From assembly GCA_963824985.1 (NCBI GenBank), contig CAWGRQ010000010.1, forward strand, positions 1 through 6,608: 6,608 bases of DNA. The letters run 5' to 3'. Both the position numbers and the translations under genes were made by a program. The notes beneath the pieces were generated by a model that saw only the letters and a program-made list of their open reading frames with translations, was not told the DNA's origin and did not search any database. Below are positions 5,266 to 6,608 of the stretch, piece by piece. How positions within the stretch are numbered: the stretch's first letter is position 1; each line of letters opens with the position of its first letter. Origin of the DNA: JAFNAG01 sp963824985. GTDB lineage: Bacteria; Acidobacteriota; UBA6911.

Positions 5266-5730
5266 ATGACATTTACATTCCTAAGAGTGCTTTCATTGAT
5301 TGGATGCCTGGTGATTGCGGTTCCGCCCGTTCAAGGAAGAGATCAAACCATTGATGAGACTGCCCGGCGGATCGAAGGCAAGCTGATGGCTCCCTGCTGT
5401 TGGGCTGAGCCTGTTTCGCAGCATCTTTCCCCAGTGGCAGAGGAAATGAGACGGGAGATCCGCAAAATGCTGGGCGCGGGCAGGTCGGAGCAGGAAATTC
5501 TCGACACCTATGTGGCCAGATATGGAGTGCGGATCCTGACCAGCCCGCCTGCCCGCGGTTTCAACCTCGTCCTTTACATCCTGCCATGGTTGTTTGGAAT
5601 TACCGCCATTCTGGGGCTTTCACTGATCATCAGGCGCTGGCTGGGATCGAGGCCGGCTGCGGCAACGTCTCCTCCCGTCAATGCCAGTGATGAAGAGAGG
5701 ATCGAGCAGGAACTGCGCGATTTGGAGTAG
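5266..5730 (+). CDS. ccmH: CcmH/CycL-like cytochrome c maturation protein with vicinal cysteines
   Basis: This is a 154-residue membrane-anchored protein related to CcmH, which reduces apocytochrome c heme-binding cysteines in the System I maturation machinery. The signal peptide or anchor is at 3-24 (FTFLRVLSLIGCLVIAVPPVQG). The periplasmic three-helix domain (about 28-98) includes IEGKLMAPCCWAEPVSQHLSP, MRREIRKMLGAGRSEQEILD and YVARYGVRIL. A transmembrane helix spans about 101-122, and the charged cytoplasmic tail ends EERIEQELRDLE. Classical CcmH has LRCxxC; here the pair is adjacent (C44-C45 in APCCW), a variant I recall from other environmental phyla. If it does redox chemistry it must use a vicinal dithiol. 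The start ATG follows a modest GGTGAG (5254-5259). It stands alone: no ccmF, ccmG or other ccm gene is next to it. I am confident of the family and less so of the exact function. Confidence 0.85.
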   Translation: MTFTFLRVLSLIGCLVIAVPPVQGRDQTIDETARRIEGKLMAPCCWAEPVSQHLSPVAEEMRREIRKMLGAGRSEQEILDTYVARYGVRILTSPPARGFNLVLYILPWLFGITAILGLSLIIRRWLGSRPAAATSPPVNASDEERIEQELRDLE

Positions 5731-5930
5731 CGGGCAGACCCCCGAAGGGTTTCAGTTTTCCATCAGCCGGCAGGCAATTGTTGCGGATGCTCGCGGCTTA
5801 TGACATTCAGGTTCGCAAACCGGTGCCTGCGCGCGTTCGGAGGCGGCCGGGTGTTCGTATGGATAGAATTGGCGTGGAAGTCGTCCGACGCTGATTTCAG
5901 CCCGGGTTCCACCAGACCGAGGAGGAGAGC
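5731..5930. other. Intergenic region between ccmH and the CGGC-domain gene
   Basis: No gene is supported. Just after the ccmH stop, ACCC-CCGAA-GGGT followed by a TTTT is a weak terminator-like hairpin (4 base pairs). A plus-strand open stretch (about 5745-5900) reads arginine-rich peptide ending GVEVVRR, but it has no recognisable family and no clear start. The 3' end carries the strong ribosome-binding site of the CGGC gene. Confidence 0.4.
5920..5925 (+). promoter_or_regulatory. Ribosome-binding site of the CGGC-domain gene
   Basis: A perfect AGGAGG lies 5 bases before the ATG at 5931 and fixes that start, although the overlapping frame on the plus strand begins further upstream. Confidence 0.8.
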
Positions 5931-6377
5931 ATGGGTGAGAGGATACGCATCGGAATCATCATCTGTCACAGGTATCACACATGCGCGGGGGGCAAATGCT
6001 TCCGTGCCCTGCGCAATCGCGAGGGAGCATTTGAAGGGTATCGTGATCAGGAGATTGAACTCGTCGGGTATACAACTTGCGCGGGCTGTCCGGGCGGCAA
6101 CATCGAATATGCGCCCGAAGAAATGCAAAAGAACGGCGCAGAGGTCGTGCACCTGGCTACAGGGCTGGTGGTCGGGTACCCGCCCTGCCCCTACATCAGT
6201 TTCTTCAAGGAGTTCATTGAGTCGCGGTACGGATTGAAGACGGTAATCGGCACACACCCGATTCCGGAGAAATACTACCGCATCCATTCCGATCTTGGGA
6301 CCTGGGCGGATCCTGTATGGAATGAAATCCTGAAGCCAACGCTAACGGACGAGAAAACCCGCCTTGCCTATAATTAG
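5931..6377 (+). CDS. CGGC domain-containing protein (putative metal-binding)
   Basis: This encodes a complete 148-residue protein. It matches the CGGC domain family, small cytosolic proteins thought to bind metal through conserved cysteines, with no proven reaction. The first strand IRIGIIICHRYHTCAGGKCF (residues 5-24) carries C12, C18 and C23, and is followed by the family pattern of A-L-R-N-R-E-G-A-F. The signature is TTCAGCPGG (48-56), a CAGC variant of the name-giving CGGC. After it come EVVHLATGLVVGYPPCPY (71-88, with C86), FKEFIESRYGL and VIGTHPIP, all expected for the family. The C-terminal 30 residues (YYRIHSDLGTWADPVWNE..) are less conserved. The six cysteines C12, C18, C23, C50, C53 and C86 could form one or two metal sites. 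It has a strong ribosome-binding site and is not overlapped by another intact gene. The partner process is unknown. Confidence 0.88.
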   Translation: MGERIRIGIIICHRYHTCAGGKCFRALRNREGAFEGYRDQEIELVGYTTCAGCPGGNIEYAPEEMQKNGAEVVHLATGLVVGYPPCPYISFFKEFIESRYGLKTVIGTHPIPEKYYRIHSDLGTWADPVWNEILKPTLTDEKTRLAYN

Positions 6378-6378
6378 A

Positions 6379-6570
6379 GCAGGGGTCGATCACCGCCACC
6401 TGTTTCATGACCGGGATCAGGGGCGCGGCCAGGCCGACGCCCTCGTGAAAATGCATGGTCTCAAACAGGTCTGCCACGAGCTGATGCAGGCCGGAAGTGT
6501 CGAACTCCGTGACCCGATCGCAGGGTGTCTCCAGGCAACGGTCCGGATAGAGAATGACGTCGCGAATCAT
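6379..6570 (-). pseudogene. def: 5' fragment of a peptide deformylase gene
   Basis: Peptide deformylase removes the formyl group from the initiator Met of new proteins. From the ATG at 6570 (GAGG about 10 bases upstream) the frame reads MIRDVILYPDRCLETPCDRV, LVADLFETMHFHEGVGLAAP and then VMKQVAVID. These are the normal first 62 residues, including motif I. Motif I should read GxGLAAxQ, but here it is GVGLAAPL, so the catalytic Gln (position 51) is Leu, and the next conserved Gly is Pro (53). Similarity ends near base 6385. The frame then passes into the reverse of the CGGC gene and ends at 6214 as nonsense. Motif II (EGCLS) and motif III (HExxH), which supply the metal ligands, are absent, so it cannot encode an active enzyme. 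A functional copy presumably exists elsewhere. Confidence 0.85.
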
Positions 6571-6608
6571 CAGTGCTGCCTCACGGCGAGTTGACTGTCC
6601 ACCCGATC

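Noticed and set aside
5763..6287. Minus-strand open frame of 174 codons and plus-strand frame at 5800-6237
   Set aside because: Both overlap the well-supported CGGC gene and show no known domain.
1..6608. CRISPR array, tRNA, rRNA, insertion sequence or phage attachment site
   Set aside because: No regularly spaced repeats, no tRNA-like cloverleaf, no transposase or integrase frame and no long terminal inverted repeats were seen by eye; a tool-based search would be needed to exclude small ones.

Overview
The window looks like a piece of a moderately GC-rich, Gram-negative bacterial chromosome. The Gram-negative call rests on a TolC-type outer membrane efflux gene, a periplasmic adaptor gene, a CcmH-type cytochrome c maturation gene and a fragment of an outer membrane beta-barrel gene. 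NikR, a CGGC-domain protein, CcmH and a possible MtrB/PioB-like barrel together suggest an environmental anaerobe or facultative organism with cytochrome-based respiration. Acidobacteriota or a neighbouring deep-branching phylum is my best guess, but it is an inference and is not fixed by the sequence.

Layout. Bases 1 to about 975 (minus strand) hold a decayed gene that once fused an RluA-type pseudouridine synthase to an RlmI-like rRNA methyltransferase. It now carries several frame changes and at least one nonsense codon. Bases 1086-3597 (minus) are a metal-efflux type operon, in transcription order: a small CxxC membrane protein, a CusC/CzcC-type outer membrane factor, and a CusB/CzcB-type adaptor whose 3' end is missing. 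No RND pump gene follows. Bases 3598-3807 are a leader or intergenic region with a possible promoter. Bases 3808-4384 (minus) hold a class I methyltransferase cut short after its SAM-binding half. It runs directly into what may be the 3' end of a catalase gene, followed by a further unassigned coding remnant.

Bases 4507-4920 (plus) are an intact nikR with all four nickel ligands, divergent from the methyltransferase. Bases 4922-5218 (minus) are a fragment of an outer membrane beta-barrel gene. Bases 5266-5730 (plus) are a ccmH-like gene with vicinal cysteines. Bases 5931-6377 (plus) are an intact CGGC-domain gene. Bases 6379-6570 (minus) are the first 60 or so codons of a peptide deformylase gene, broken off next to the CGGC stop codon.

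The main message is contrast. Small compact genes (nikR, ccmH, the CGGC gene, the outer membrane factor) look intact with good ribosome-binding sites, while at least five larger genes between them are truncated or frame-disrupted. In two places the broken gene resumes only 1-10 bases beyond the stop codon of an intact neighbour. This could be real genome erosion by deletion, or a chimeric or poor assembly; reads across the junctions would decide. I did not find a convincing new multi-gene system, CRISPR array, tRNA, rRNA or transposase.
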